Source: Anthostomella pinea
Taxonomy: Eukaryota > Ascomycota > Sordariomycetes > Xylariales > Xylariaceae
Direction of reading: 5' to 3'
DNA: 64,000 nucleotides
Assembly (NCBI GenBank): GCA_963556695.1
Contig: CAUWAG010000018.1
Location: 806,001 to 870,000 of the forward strand
Part shown: one piece after another, positions 43,219-54,944 of the stretch
Numbering within the stretch: position 1 is the stretch's first letter
Layout: the number at the start of each line of letters is the position of its first letter
The notes under the pieces: generated by a model
Told to the model about the DNA's origin: nothing
Database searches by the model: none
Seen by the model: the letters and a program-made list of their open reading frames with translations, nothing else
Made by a program: the position numbers and the translations under genes

Positions 43219-45650
43219 TCGGGACCGGGCGGAACAGCAAACGGCCTCATGCGAGCTTGACCTGGCAGAAGGGCCGGGACTGCGCAGTCGAAAGCTTATC
43301 ACTACAGCCTGGCTGGCCCAGGCTCGATTGCAGGAAACTACTGTGATGACCCGCAGGCCGGTTCTGGCAACATATCTCGATCGCCAAGGACATGTCAGCT
43401 GAGGTTGCGGTCACAGAAACTCTCACTTTTCCCGGAGTCTGCGAAGTTCCTCGGGAGAGTGCTCGGGGTGATACGTTACCCAGCTGGTAACGCCTGCTGA
43501 GTAAGTCGTCACCCATGCAGCTTATGCATCGCTGCAGGTGCGGACTCAACGGACGCAACACGTCTCCCGCGCGTAATGAAACCCCCAGTCACTGCTTGCC
43601 CAGTGGCGACCTATAGCCTATGTCCCTCTTCCCAGCCCCAGTCGGAAGGCCTCCGCCCTTAGCTCTACCACCGCCCGGAAGAAAAGGATTGAAGGATCAC
43701 CGAATAGTCCCACACCATCCAAAGTGGAAGTAAGCGGAGTCAAGATGAGCGCGATGCCACCCCAGCAAGGGCCTAGGCGTCCACCGGTGACAGCCGCCCA
43801 GGCGGCAGGAATCCATTCGATTTAGAGTCCAGGAGTTTTTAATTCCTCCCGACATCTTTGGGCAGATCTAAAATGTTCCGTCCCCGCAACATCGATCTCA
43901 CCCCGGACCGTATCTTCAAGACACGGCGTCTCGCTACCGGTAGTAGGAAGGCCCACGGTGAGCACTGTGAGCAGACAGCCACCGGCCGATGTGGTTGGTC
44001 AGTTTCCGGTCATTAAAGAGCTGCGCTGGGTAATTAGGACCAGGGTGTCAAGCAGCTTGTATGCGAGATAGAGCGGATGACCGATGAACCGATATCAGAC
44101 AGACAATAGTGTGAAGAGTGGAGAGCAGACAACACACAACACACAGCACACAACACACACAGCATACGAGATTTTGGCTGGAGTCAGTACCGACCAAGGG
44201 CATTCTCGGTGGCATGGTCGGTATCCAAATCGTTGAACGTCGTCATAAACGCCCGGCGACCCCTGTGTTTTTCCCGGAAAGGACGGAAGCGGGGAAGTGA
44301 ATAGTCCCAACGTTCAACACCTCGTAACGGTCGGCGTGCAGCAGGCTCGCTCTATCGCTCTATCAAAAGCAAAGGCGCCTGCAGACTCCAAGCCACACAA
44401 CAGGTCGGACTTATTGCCAGATCAGTCGACGGCGCTGCTCGTATGATTCCCTCCTGCACGTCGACTTCAGCCGTCTGTTCGTCTGTCTATCTGAGACCTG
44501 TTGCACGTTTATCAGGTACAGGACCGATCCGAGGTCCCATCGGTCCCATCCCATCTAGATCTGCCACTGGAGGATTTAACCGACCGTCTATGTCCGCCAA
44601 GCCCACCCTTACCGGCAGAATGCAGTGCTACCCGTGGTTGCTAGACTTGCCGTATTAAGCAATCTGGCGGCACGTTGCACCGGCTGTCAAATCAGAGACG
44701 TGCGGCTTAGGCCGTACAGGGCGCGCTTGGACGGACGGCCCCTGGCTGAAGGTCGGTTCCAGCAGGGCGTGCCAATTGCGAGGGCTGCATGGTGGCGGCC
44801 TATAAGGACGACCGTCACGAACAGCCGCTGTTCACACTGTTCAGGCCCTGGCGAGGAGGTGAGTCGGTACCGTACCCCGGGTTATAGCAATGTCTGCTAC
44901 CACAGAATCTGAAGAACTGGTCAGTGGGACGTGAGGGAGAGTGGAAGATAGTGGGAGAAATAACAGCCTTCGACGTCATGCCAACGATTAGCTGACCCAA
45001 TCCAGTCTGAAAAACATGAGATCCGGCGGCTAGCAACATGTCCTCGGTCGACATGCCAGCAGCTAACGGATGGCCTCCTGCCTTCAGCCGCTTGAAGATT
45101 CTTGAAGGGTCGACAGCTTGACCCTAAACAAGTTTTCTCCTGCTGATCCTTTCCCTTATTGAGTTCATTGTCACTCTATTGGGTTGCCCTGCCCCGGGCA
45201 TCGTACAGTTGAGCTGTCAACCCCAGCTGGAGAATAGCTTTATCGACGATCTCTTTCCCAAGTCGGGGCGAGACAGGTCGAAGAACTAATCTTCCGTTAA
45301 ACCAAAAAGCACAACCCAGAGTCATGGTGGGCAACTAGCCTAGCCCCTCGACGGTGGTATCGGTGCGTTGCATCGCGGCATAGTGAGGCCACTCTCATGA
45401 ACGCGACGGCACCTTGACGCGGTGTTGTCCTCGCCCCAGCCAGCTCCTCGGAAACCCCTGACGATCGCGATGCATACATGTGACTTCCAAGTATAAATAT
45501 GTAGTCTATTCCCCCCTTCCGTTCCTGGCGATCTCTCCATCAGCCATCACAGCAGAACAGAACAGTCTTTCGAGCTCTAGCCCTTCACTTCGAGTCCTTG
45601 CACACTCACTCAACGAACTCTCCCAAGTTCCAACAACCCAAAACATCAAG
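43219..45650. other. long spacer without a supported gene
   Basis: No gene of convincing length. A short ATG frame at 43873 (MFRPRNIDLTPDRIFKTRR) ends at a possible donor GTGAGC near 43958 and resembles a first exon, but I find no continuation. A CA-rich simple stretch lies at about 44128-44162. The last about 170 bases are the CT-rich leader of the hydrophobin gene, with a TATAAATA box at about 45493. Confidence 0.45.
45493..45500 (+). promoter_or_regulatory. TATA box of the hydrophobin gene
   Basis: TATAAATA lies about 160 bp before the hydrophobin ATG, ahead of a CT-rich stretch, a normal arrangement for a strongly expressed fungal gene. Confidence 0.5.
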
Positions 45651-46147
45651 ATGCAGATTACCGCTGTTCTCGTCGCCGTCCTGGCCACCGCCGTCCTGGC
45701 CAAGCCCGCCCGGCCCGGTGTCCCCGTCCCCGTCGTCGACAAGACCCGCCGCGACGCTACCGTGGCCGCTCCCCCCGTTCCCTCTGGCGGCCCGTACGCA
45801 GCCTGCACCGGTCTTCTCTACTCCTCGCTCCAGTGCTGCGCCACCGACGTCCTCGGAGTCGCTGACCTTGACTGCGGCACTCGTAAGTCATACATACCCC
45901 GATACCCGGAGTTCCATGGTCGGGGTAGCTTGCTAATATGGCTTTCGTGCTCCAGCCTCCGCCGTCCCTACCAGCCCCGAAAACTTCGAGGCCATCTGCG
46001 CCGCCGGTGGCCAGATCGCTCGCTGCTGCATCCTGCCCGTTGTAAGTTTTTGTCACTACTGTCTCTTCGGGAAGGTATCAGAGACTAACACAGCCGTAAT
46101 CACAGCTCGGCCAGTCCGTCCTCTGCGAGACTCCCGTCGGTCTCTAA
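45651..46147 (+). CDS. class II hydrophobin
   Basis: Exons 45651-45882, 45956-46041 and 46106-46147 encode 119 residues. The signal peptide is MQITAVLVAVLATAVLA, followed by a Pro/Arg-rich segment that may be a propeptide (it contains TRR at about 32-34). The eight cysteines are at 52, 62, 63, 75, 92, 101, 102 and 113, giving C-x9-CC-x11-C-x16-C-x8-CC-x10-C, the class II pattern. Two introns (73 and 64 bp) fall after the fourth and after the seventh Cys. Secreted hydrophobins assemble at air-water interfaces and coat hyphae and spores. The gene is intact. Confidence 0.96.
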
Positions 46148-46560
46148 GCGTCTCAAACCGACACACGGCAACCGCACGCAACAACAACAAGCTCGAGCAA
46201 ATGGAATCAGCCGCTCTTTGGACGGTTCTGTCTGGTGGTCTAGCGGCGGCTAGTGAAATGTACATGGGTTGAAGTCGAAGTGCAATGAGACAGAATGTGT
46301 TGGGTCGTCACTCGTTTCGGTTTCTTTAGCCTAAAATAGTGACAATCATACGAAAATTAATCCCGTAAGCACATTCCCTCAAATCCATCAGCGCTTTGAA
46401 GCATGTGATATCTACACTGCTTTCTGCCCCGAAGGACCAACCCCTGCTTTCAGGCCATGGCTAAATCCGAAGCCAATACATTCCTACCTACCTAGTAAGT
46501 GCTGCAAAACCCCAAACAACCATGGTCACAAAAAGTTCACGTGTGACTCGTCATGTGTAC
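46148..46560. other. convergent 3' spacer between hydrophobin and epoxide hydrolase
   Basis: Both neighbours end into this stretch; no gene is seen. Confidence 0.55.
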
Positions 46561-47817
46561 TCAGACCGTAGGCCAGACCTGAGCAACAAACTCCTCCACA
46601 TCCCTTAGCAAAACCCCCGGCCGCTCCAGCGCAGCGAAATGGCCGCCCCTCTCATGCCGGCGGAAGAACACCAAATCCCCCGTCGTCGCCGCCCACGCCC
46701 GCGGCACCGGCGCGATCTCCCTGGGAAACCACGAGTACCCAAACGGCCTGTGGAGATGCCACGCCGGGTTCTCATGCGCGCCCACCACGCCCGGCGTGAA
46801 CAACTGGCGGTACGGCCAGAGGGACGTGGCGGCGCACTCGGTGACCCAGTACAGCGTCACGGCCTCCAGCACCGTGTCGAGGTCCGGGTCCTCGTCTGTC
46901 CACGCGAGGAACTTCTCGCCGATCCAAGCGAGCAGCGCGAGCGGGCTGGCCGCCAGGACGAGCCCGATGGTGCTGGGTTTGGTCGCGTGTTCGAGAGCGT
47001 AGGCGCTGCCGAGGCGGTGGAAGTCGGCCGCGCGGATCAAGCCCTTCTTCTCCGGTTCGGCGAGGGCTGTTTCGGGGACGTTTCCTGGGTCGGGCATGAT
47101 GCAGAAGTTCACGTGGATGGCTTTGGCGCGGGGGTATAGGGCGCCCATTACGCGCGCGACTTTGCTGCCTACGTCGCCGCCTTGGACGATGTAGCCGGGG
47201 TTGCTGAAGCCTAGGCTGGCCATTAGGCTGTCCATGATCGCGGCGCAGTTCTCTAGGCGGAAGTCACGGTTCAGCGGCGGTGGCGACGAGTACGCATAGC
47301 CGGGAAGCGAGGGCACGACGACGTGGTATGGTAGCGTCTGGGGCGTGTACTTTGCCTTGAGGAGACGGAGGATCGGCAGGAACTCGAGGAAGCTGCCTGG
47401 CCAGCCGTGGAGCATGATGAGGGGCACCGCGTCTGCGCGCTCGGAAAACAGCCCGACGAAGTGGATGTCGAAGGTATCGCCACGCTCCTCAACTTTCGTC
47501 GTGTAGTTGGGGAACATGCTGATGTCATCTTCGATCTTTTGCCTTTATTTGACTAGGGTTAGCATCCTGTGCTGTACGGGGTGTCTCGATCGGACAGCTT
47601 ACCAGTCGAAAACCTCCCATTGGGTCTTTGCATTCGCAAGCCATTCTCGCGTAACACCGTAGTCTCGTTCTTGTTGTTCATTTTCGTATGTGGCTTTGCC
47701 GACTTTGGATACTTTTAGTATCTCATGGAGTTCGTGGATCTTGTCCTTGGCAGTCGACACGCGGAATGGTGTCGGCTCTGTCTGTACTCCTGCGGGGAGT
47801 CTCGCGAAAGGAGCCAT
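46561..47817 (-). CDS. microsomal-type epoxide hydrolase
   Basis: Exon 1 is 47817-47603 and exon 2 47542-46561. They join in phase 2 within Trp72 across a 60-bp intron (donor GTAAGC, GCTAAC branch, AAG acceptor) and give 398 residues. The N-terminal EHN domain (about 1-110) includes EWLANAKTQWEVFDW. The alpha/beta hydrolase fold then has the oxyanion motif HGWPG (from His117), the nucleophile Asp195 in QGGDVGS and the catalytic His near 373 in GGHFAALERP. This is the full juvenile-hormone/microsomal epoxide hydrolase arrangement. It would open an epoxide to a diol. No N-terminal membrane anchor is evident, so it is probably cytosolic. It could work in detoxification or secondary metabolism. 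Confidence 0.94.
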
Positions 47818-50800
47818 TGCCAAAGGAGGTGGTATTGTTGTTGAGATGGGTTGGAGTAGCCTGTCTGTACAGTATGTCAGCGAGTGATTATTGTGCAAAG
47901 TGGTTTCGTAGAGGATGGAATGAGCGAGCACGCGTGTCTATACTGTTGGTAGCTCTGGTCAGTATCGAGCCTTAGATCTGGCCAATCTTATATTGATCAT
48001 CTTTTTGCCACCACGCCTTTGCCCAAGCCCGAGTGTACTCGGGGTTTGAAGGAGGTTGTACTGCTGGATGGATGAATAAGCACGCCCTTTGCTCGACACG
48101 AAAGCTGAGTAAGGGCACATCGGCATTGATCTCAATGCTGAAGGGTCGTCTTAACTAGAGCCAGCAAAAATTAGCTTGGCTCTCTCGAGTACTGCGGTGG
48201 CATCTCACCCACCGGGGATTTGGTGTTCACATCCATGCTGGTTGCGCCGTTAAGCCTCCCATTCGCCCCACCGACCGAGGGATCGTCTTCAAGCGCTTCC
48301 TGAGAGCGAAGCAGCATCTTGGTTGGTAAGCAGGCGCAAAGTGATGATCACCAACGGCAAGCCCCTCTTCCAAGATCAGAACAGCGAAGTTAGTCATGAT
48401 CATATGAAAGGCGAGTACGCAGCCAGCTCAGACCGGATACGATACAATCGACAGCGTATGTGTCGCTCTTGAGGCGTTGGTACAGACAAATCGGAGGGGG
48501 TAGGTCAAGGTTAGTTTATCTAGGCGTTGACGAGGGAGTCAGAATTGTAGTGGCGGGATGCTATGGACAATTTGGGAGGCTCGAGAAAAGAGCGTACCTG
48601 GTAGATGTTCGTGCCCCTTCGAGAGACGGCGTCCATCTAGCAGAACTCTAATCAAGGGTATTTGGGAGTTAGCTGATCTCACGCACTCATACCTGCGTCA
48701 ATCATAAACTTGAATCACTTTGTCACATTGCATGGGCTCCGGGGATACTGTGGGCTTATGGGTTTTACCTGGACACGCAGTGCAATCTTGGGTTTATTTG
48801 GAACCAATACCTGAGCTAGAAACGTGATGCACCTAACTTCCTAGCGAGGCAGACCACCCTCCAATCGTTGTGTAATGACCTGCGTGGATCTTTGCGGCTT
48901 GATTTCGTTCTCTTGTCGAAGAAAGGGTCTTCTTCAGCTTTCGGTTGGCGTTGCTCCAGTCTTACTTCACTGGCACCAAAAAGCTTCGAGGTAGGTAGGT
49001 AGGGGCTCTCCCTTCCTCCCACAGGTTTGGTTCATGGTATGGAACATCGTATTATAGGAGATACATCTTCCCTAGAGAAGGCAATGTCGGCATGCTGGAT
49101 GGTATGGATGGACCTTTGATCATCACGAGAAACGTCCATAGACTCACCCTTCAACGCTCTAAGGACTGACGTTATTTCCTTTCAGGCAGTGCCATCGTCT
49201 CCTTAGCAGCAATCTCCTTGCCCAGCTCATTGTCTGGTTTACTTGACCGGGTATGAATGATACAATCCAACGCCGATGCCCACGCACACGTACTGTAATA
49301 GCATGCAGAGAGACCTCAACTGCTAGCTGTCATCTCACATGTGACGTCGGGCGGTAATCCCGCAGCGCTCCGTACGCATCAGTATGGGCTTGTACGGATG
49401 TACTAATCTTGTGGTTTCGACACGTTCTGCATAGGTTCAGTTCGAGACAGCTGCTTGATGGCCACCGATTCCTTTCAGCGGAGTGCCGCATTTTGAAAGG
49501 GGGCATCTAGTACTGGTCGGGGCAACTACTTACGATGCCACCGAGCTAAACGAGCAGTTTCCGAACAATTATACCGTTACGAGGAAAATGGAGTGTAATT
49601 GGTTCAACATCTGTTTGCATTGGTCCCCTTATATGGTACGTGATTCAACCTGAGCCTCTACTTCCTTGCTGTATCATGATTGGATTGAGGGAGTCTATAC
49701 TCTTTGTTCGGTGTCAACGTCGTTGCAAATTGAAGGATCCGAGACCCTCAAACCTTGGAATGGTGCTATAAAGGGTTGATGGCTATGGAACTCAGTGGGT
49801 CGCCCTGAGCCCCTTTCTTATTGGTCGCCTCGAACTCTGCTTGACTTTACGCCGTAGAAACACTCGCAGCTTGTAGGTTTCAGCCCGCTCCATATAACAT
49901 GGCTGCCAGTTCACTCAAGTCCATTTGGGGACCTGGGAAACCCTGCCGACACAGGTGTTACGGTGCTAGATTTAATGCTGCGTTCCTTTACAGGAAAAAT
50001 AAGGGGTGAGGGTCTGATGCCAAGCCAGTGACGCGGTGAAGCGTCAAGCTGCTGTCAACAAGACACTACTGTGGGCTATCTGGGCATCCGGTTCCGTGCC
50101 AGCCGTTTTCATGCTTCCCTTTCTTCCCTGTTTCCGTCGTACGAGATTCGACGTCGAGTCGGCCGCTGCGACTCGGCCCCCCAGACGGGCCGTTGTAGCA
50201 AAGATCCGGATCGTGATTTTGGCTTAGATCTACGAAAGGAATCGAGTCAAAAAGACAAGATCCGGAGAGGATGATGCCCTGCTTTTTGCAAGAATCCTCC
50301 CTCCGGCCCAGCGTAGGAGGTTCAGCTCCGGCAGAGTCCCACTTTCCAGCCAATCACGGAGAGCCGGCGGGAGATGTGGAGATCGTGTTGCTGTCAGGGA
50401 CCCTGTTCAAACGTACGATTTATGGATGATAAGGCGACCACCGGAAGACGTTCTCACCTGCATGCTCAAAGATATTCTTATGGAATGCTTGATTTGATGG
50501 TCTTGTTCCTCGCCTATACATGGAACGTGTACAGATCGCGTTGCTTGATGCAAGCACATATGCATACGCAGGATCCTGTCGCGACTCCCAATGAGCTCCT
50601 TGTGGATTCCATGCCGGGATGCAAAAGACAGCATTATGTCATGGACATCAACAATTTTCCAGCATGTCGGCAGTATAAGTATGTTTCGAGAGAACGCTTC
50701 CACTATCTAATCTTCGTTGTACCTAATCCTCTGACCATTCTTGTGTTGGCCCAGCATACGAAGGGGGGAACACTAGGTTTACTTCCACCAAAACAGCAAT

Positions 50801-50842
50801 AACACCCTCGTCGGTCGGCCACCGTACATCATCTATTATACT
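47818..50842. other. 3-kb spacer without a supported gene
   Basis: Open frames are short and unrecognised. The first about 150 bases are the epoxide hydrolase promoter and leader. The sequence is of ordinary composition and may contain decayed repeats, but I find no paired ends. Confidence 0.45.
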
Positions 50843-51637
50843 ATGGCGACCGACGCTACTGCCATTTCGGCTACCACCCCTGGGGGTGCACCCCAATGGT
50901 CGAGAATCACCGGACATGTTGACACAGTAGGCCAATCAGGTCACGACATTGACAATTTCACTTCGCTCATGAGGCTGATGCTCGACGACTTCATCCATTC
51001 CTTCGACAGTCTGACTGACCCGAAAGTCATCGTCGACCTGTGGACGAAACTCGCTCAGCTCAAACGCGGTTCCGGCCCATTCTACTTGTCCGGGAGGATC
51101 AGCTTATACTGTATCACGCAGGCGGATGGCAGCTGTGTCTACACGCGACCGCAAGGACCGGTCGAGATCGAAGTGCTCGGCTGGAACGACCCGTCCTGCG
51201 AGCTCGAAGGCATGGCATATCATCGTGCCGAGGTGGGAATCGTGCCGAATCTCTTCGTGTCTGTGCCGGTCAGGATGGACAGGTCAGGGGCAATATTTAG
51301 GCTCCGAATGGTGGCGGGCCTTGTGGGCATACAGGTTTCGAACAGCGATCTGGTACACTGCGGCCCGGGATCATACCAGGTCGGCTCAGACGGATGGGTC
51401 ATACCCACGACTTCATTGCCGCAGGGAAACCCCAAGTCAGAGATTGACTCGGTTCATCCGCTTTCGGTCAGATGGATGTTTGAGCTCAGAGAAGGGATCG
51501 AGGATGTGTCTGACCACATCGAAGCCGCGCACTGCGGGATAGATACGGATGAACTGGTACAGAAGCTTGAAGAGATCTTCAGGGATTCGTTGACGCTCAA
51601 TGAGTACACCGGCCTAGAAATGCCAGCATTGGCTTGA
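50843..51637 (+). CDS. DUF4419-like protein, lacking the N-terminal half
   Basis: One exon, 264 residues. It matches my recollection of the C-terminal part of DUF4419 proteins: a helical lead-in (about 40-75), then GSGPFYLSGRISLYCI where relatives have a YLSGW-type motif, a VPVRMDRSGAIFRLRMVAGLVGIQV strand-rich segment, and IDSVHPLSVRWMFE where relatives have P-SGWWMY. The Trp of the first motif is Arg here, and the N-terminal half of the usual domain is missing. The function of the family is unknown. It may be a shortened, diverging copy; no stop or frameshift is present. Confidence 0.55.
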   Translation: MATDATAISATTPGGAPQWSRITGHVDTVGQSGHDIDNFTSLMRLMLDDFIHSFDSLTDPKVIVDLWTKLAQLKRGSGPFYLSGRISLYCITQADGSCVYTRPQGPVEIEVLGWNDPSCELEGMAYHRAEVGIVPNLFVSVPVRMDRSGAIFRLRMVAGLVGIQVSNSDLVHCGPGSYQVGSDGWVIPTTSLPQGNPKSEIDSVHPLSVRWMFELREGIEDVSDHIEAAHCGIDTDELVQKLEEIFRDSLTLNEYTGLEMPALA

Positions 51638-52429
51638 GCTTTTATGTCCTGTTGTCCTTGATTCCAGCGACAAAGTGGAAAATTGGAACCCATTTAGACG
51701 GAGAAATCAAGAATACCCCCCAATGACTCTACGTACCGGTTGTTCAATTGTATCAATGTATGCATATTCGGACTGCGACCAAGGTTGGTAACAGCTCCAT
51801 ACCGACCTACTCTGCAGCTCACATGCTGTTGAAGTTCCTACCTAGATACTGACCCACGTGCATTTACAGCACGCGACACGGCCATTTACGACTATAAGAA
51901 GCTTGCACCCCTTCTGCCCAGCTCAATGAGTGCGATTGGTAAGATACCTAATCCACGTCGGATGCCTCGCGACACGAGCGACCCTATCGAGAGATCGGGA
52001 TTGGTCGAGCCGCGTCTCGTTAAGCTTTTAGTGTGTCAGTGATGGACCAGACATAACGTTACCCCAGGTGGCACGGCATAAGACAATACACTTGTATAGG
52101 GCAACAGGTCGAATCCAGTCAGCTCTTCGTTGCTTCCCCGCCTTCTCTACCCCATACGCTCTAATTCGCTGGATGGTAAGTAGGGGTCCGGACCGTCCGG
52201 AATCGTCAGCACGTAGATCGGCATATACAACCCTGTGCCAATGGAGTTTGGCAAGCGGACTAATCATCTCGGCAGGTCGAATCTGGGGTGGTGACATCCA
52301 CGTCGGTCTTCCACTCTCTACTATCTCTCGGAGGCAACATGTTTCTGTACAATGACCACTTCCCTCATCTTCATCAAAAAGACGTTCGTTGTTCGTCCCA
52401 TACTCCGTGCTTGTACCGTGACAGAAGCC
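51638..52429. other. promoter region of the cytochrome P450 gene
   Basis: No gene seen. An in-frame ATG at 52352 would extend the P450 by 26 residues ahead of its membrane anchor; I prefer the 52430 start. Confidence 0.5.
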
Positions 52430-54463
52430 ATGGCCGAAACCAGCATCTTCGTAACCGCCCTCGTCTTAGGAGCTGTACTCCTTGGGACAGCGAGGCTTCT
52501 CATCTCGAAGAGGAAGCCGAAACTCCCGCTACCGCCTGGCCCCAAGGGTTGGCCCATTGTGGGCAATCTGAATGATCTGCCTCCTCCAGGTGTCCGGGAG
52601 TGGGAACACTGGTTGAAGCACAAGGATCTATATGGTAAGAGTTTCCATCCCCAGGGGCTAGGATCACTTTGCCAAAATTGGAGGCTGGCTCACTAACTAA
52701 CCCAGGTCCCATCAGCTCTGTCTCATTGCTGGGGACCACTATTGTGATCCTGAACTCAGCTCAAGCCACTGGCGAACTCCTAGAGAAACGTTCCCCGATC
52801 TACTCCTCGCGGCCGCAATCTGTCTTTGGTGGTGACATGTAAGATGAGCATTTCCACTCTCTGGCAGTTCATCCTTCTGGGTGGCGATACTTGCATGCGC
52901 CGCAGTTTGGCAGAGAGTCTCTGATGCGAATGGCAGGTGTGGTTGGAATCAGACCACCGGTCCCCTAGCCTACGGCGACAGGCTGCGCAACCATCGGAAG
53001 TCGATGCATTCAGTCCTCGGGACCAGGGCATCTCTCTCGCGGTTCCTGCCGTTACAAGAGATAGAGGTGCACCGGTTCTTATTCCGCGTTCTTGAGACGC
53101 CGTCAGACCTCATCAAACATGTTAGAACGTAAGATTAGGATGTCCCCTTGTGCCCCGGTCACTTGCTGAACTGCTCGACAGCGAAGCGGGTGCGATTATC
53201 TTGAAAATAGCCTACGGCTACACAGTCGAGACGCACAGGGAGGACCCGCTGGTCGATACCGCTGATAGAGCTATAAGGCAATTCTCGGAGGCGGTGGTAC
53301 CAGGAGCGTGGCTCGTGGATTCGATTCCAGCTCGTAAGACATGCCATTAACCAGCACATTTGTGCTCGTGTAGCAGCTTGAGTACTAATCTGCCAAAGTA
53401 CGGTATCTACCGGATTGGATGCCCGGAACCGGTTTCAAGACTACAGCAAAAGAGTGGCGAGCAACGCTGGAGCAATTCGCCGAGAAGCCGATGCGGTTTG
53501 TCCGGAAGCAGTTGTCTGGAGGGCATTATGAACCATCCTACGTCTCCTCACTCTACGACAAACCTAGTGGCGACGCAGGGACCCGAGACGAGTATACGAT
53601 TAAATGGACCGCCGCAACGTTGTACGCAGGCGGAGCTGATACAGTGAGTAAACGGACGTATCCAACGTCTCCTCTCGCAGTAATTCAAAACTGATGAGGA
53701 CTGGGCTAACATACCACGCAGTCGGTGAGCACGATGTCTTCATTCTTCCTAGCCATGACGCTTCACCCAGAAGTACAAATTCGTGCGCAAGGGGAGATCG
53801 ATCGGGTCATCGGAACGGACCGTCTCCCGAACTTCGATGACCGCAATCGCCTACCGTACATTGAGGCGGTTGTCAAAGAGACGTTTCGCTGGCATCCGAT
53901 CGCGCCGATGGGACTGCCCCATGTTACTACCGCAGACGACACATACGAGGGGTACCTTATACCTAAAGGAGCCTTATTCATTCAGAATATCTGGTCAGTG
54001 CCCGGGATGCTCATCAAGTCGCTGACCTACCTACCCTACATAACCCAGTCTGACGATATATGCTAGGTGGTTTACTCACGACCCCGATGTATACTCCCAC
54101 CCAACGACCTTTGACCCTGAGAGATTCCTGGGATCTGAACCAGCCCCTGACCCATTCAACTTTGTCTTTGGGTTTGGGCGCAGAATCTGTCCCGGCAAGT
54201 TGCTTGCAGACTCGTCCGTCTGGCTGACTGTGGCACGGTCTCTGGCTGTATTCGACATCACCAAAGGGTCGAATGATGCTGGTGAGAAAATTGAACCAGT
54301 CGTAAGGTTTACGCCCGGAACCATCAGCCATCCGCTGCCGTTCAAGACAAACATCAAGTCCAGGAGTGCAAAGCATGAGAAGTTGATACGCGAGGTGGAA
54401 ACACTCCACCCTTGGGAGAAGAGTCATGCAGATGAGCTAGAGAGCATTCATATGGAAACATGA
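52430..54463 (+). CDS. cytochrome P450 monooxygenase (O-methylsterigmatocystin-oxidoreductase-like)
   Basis: Seven exons in one continuous frame: 52430-52634, 52706-52838, 52937-53128, 53182-53333, 53399-53643, 53722-53993 and 54067-54463. They encode 531 residues. An N-terminal anchor (IFVTALVLGAVLLGTARLL) is followed by the Pro hinge LPLPPGPKGWP, placing it on the ER membrane. The I-helix oxygen-binding motif is AGGADT (about 304-309), the ExxR is KETFR (362-365), the PERF-like motif is FDPERF, and the heme loop is FGFGRRICPG with the thiolate Cys at about 441. All core residues are present, so it should be active. The overall style fits the fungal CYP group that includes aflatoxin-pathway OrdA-like enzymes; the substrate is unknown. 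An alpha/beta hydrolase lies directly downstream on the same strand. Confidence 0.93.
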
Positions 54464-54944
54464 ACGAAGCTCTTGTATTCCATGTCTGTTTACTAGGCAG
54501 GCCTGGGGAACGGGTTCCCTAGGCAAAACGAGTGGTGCATGTCGCACGGCCTGAAGCAGCGAGGCGATTTATCCCACATCATTGTCTCCTTCTAGTGAGC
54601 CCGATACCTTTGTTGTCGCCTCCACTATACTTCCATGTGGTTTTACTTTCCCTGAGGACTCCGTTCCAAGCTTTCGGTAATAGGACCAGCAAGTGGAAAG
54701 GGGGGAGTTTGTGCTGAGGTCCCCATTTTCAGCCTTCAGCCACAGAGACTGCTGCTACGCCACACCATCATCACCAGCACACGAAGCTGACATCCGATGG
54801 ACGGAGCTGACCTCGAGTCCCATCAACGTCTCACTTCTGCGATTCAAACTAGAAAATATATCACGATATTGCACAAATCAATCAAGTAATATACGTTTAA
54901 TTGTATTTGGAAAAGGCTCTCCCCAACAAGTCTCAACTTCAAAA
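54464..54944. other. spacer and leader between the P450 and hydrolase genes
   Basis: No gene. A frame open upstream of the 54945 ATG is probably leader. Confidence 0.5.

Noticed and set aside
43873..43957. A short ATG frame that resembles a first exon
   Set aside because: It ends at a possible splice donor, but no continuing exon could be found, so it is mentioned only in the spacer entry.
46639..47139. A 166-codon plus-strand frame
   Set aside because: It is antisense to the epoxide hydrolase and is His/Arg/Pro-rich, as expected of a shadow frame.
52352..52429. Upstream in-frame ATG for the P450
   Set aside because: It would put 26 polar or basic residues before the membrane anchor, unlike usual microsomal P450s, although it cannot be excluded.
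54693..54944. N-terminal extension of the alpha/beta hydrolase
   Set aside because: No signal or domain content; the ATG at 54945 has a good context and gives a normal family length.
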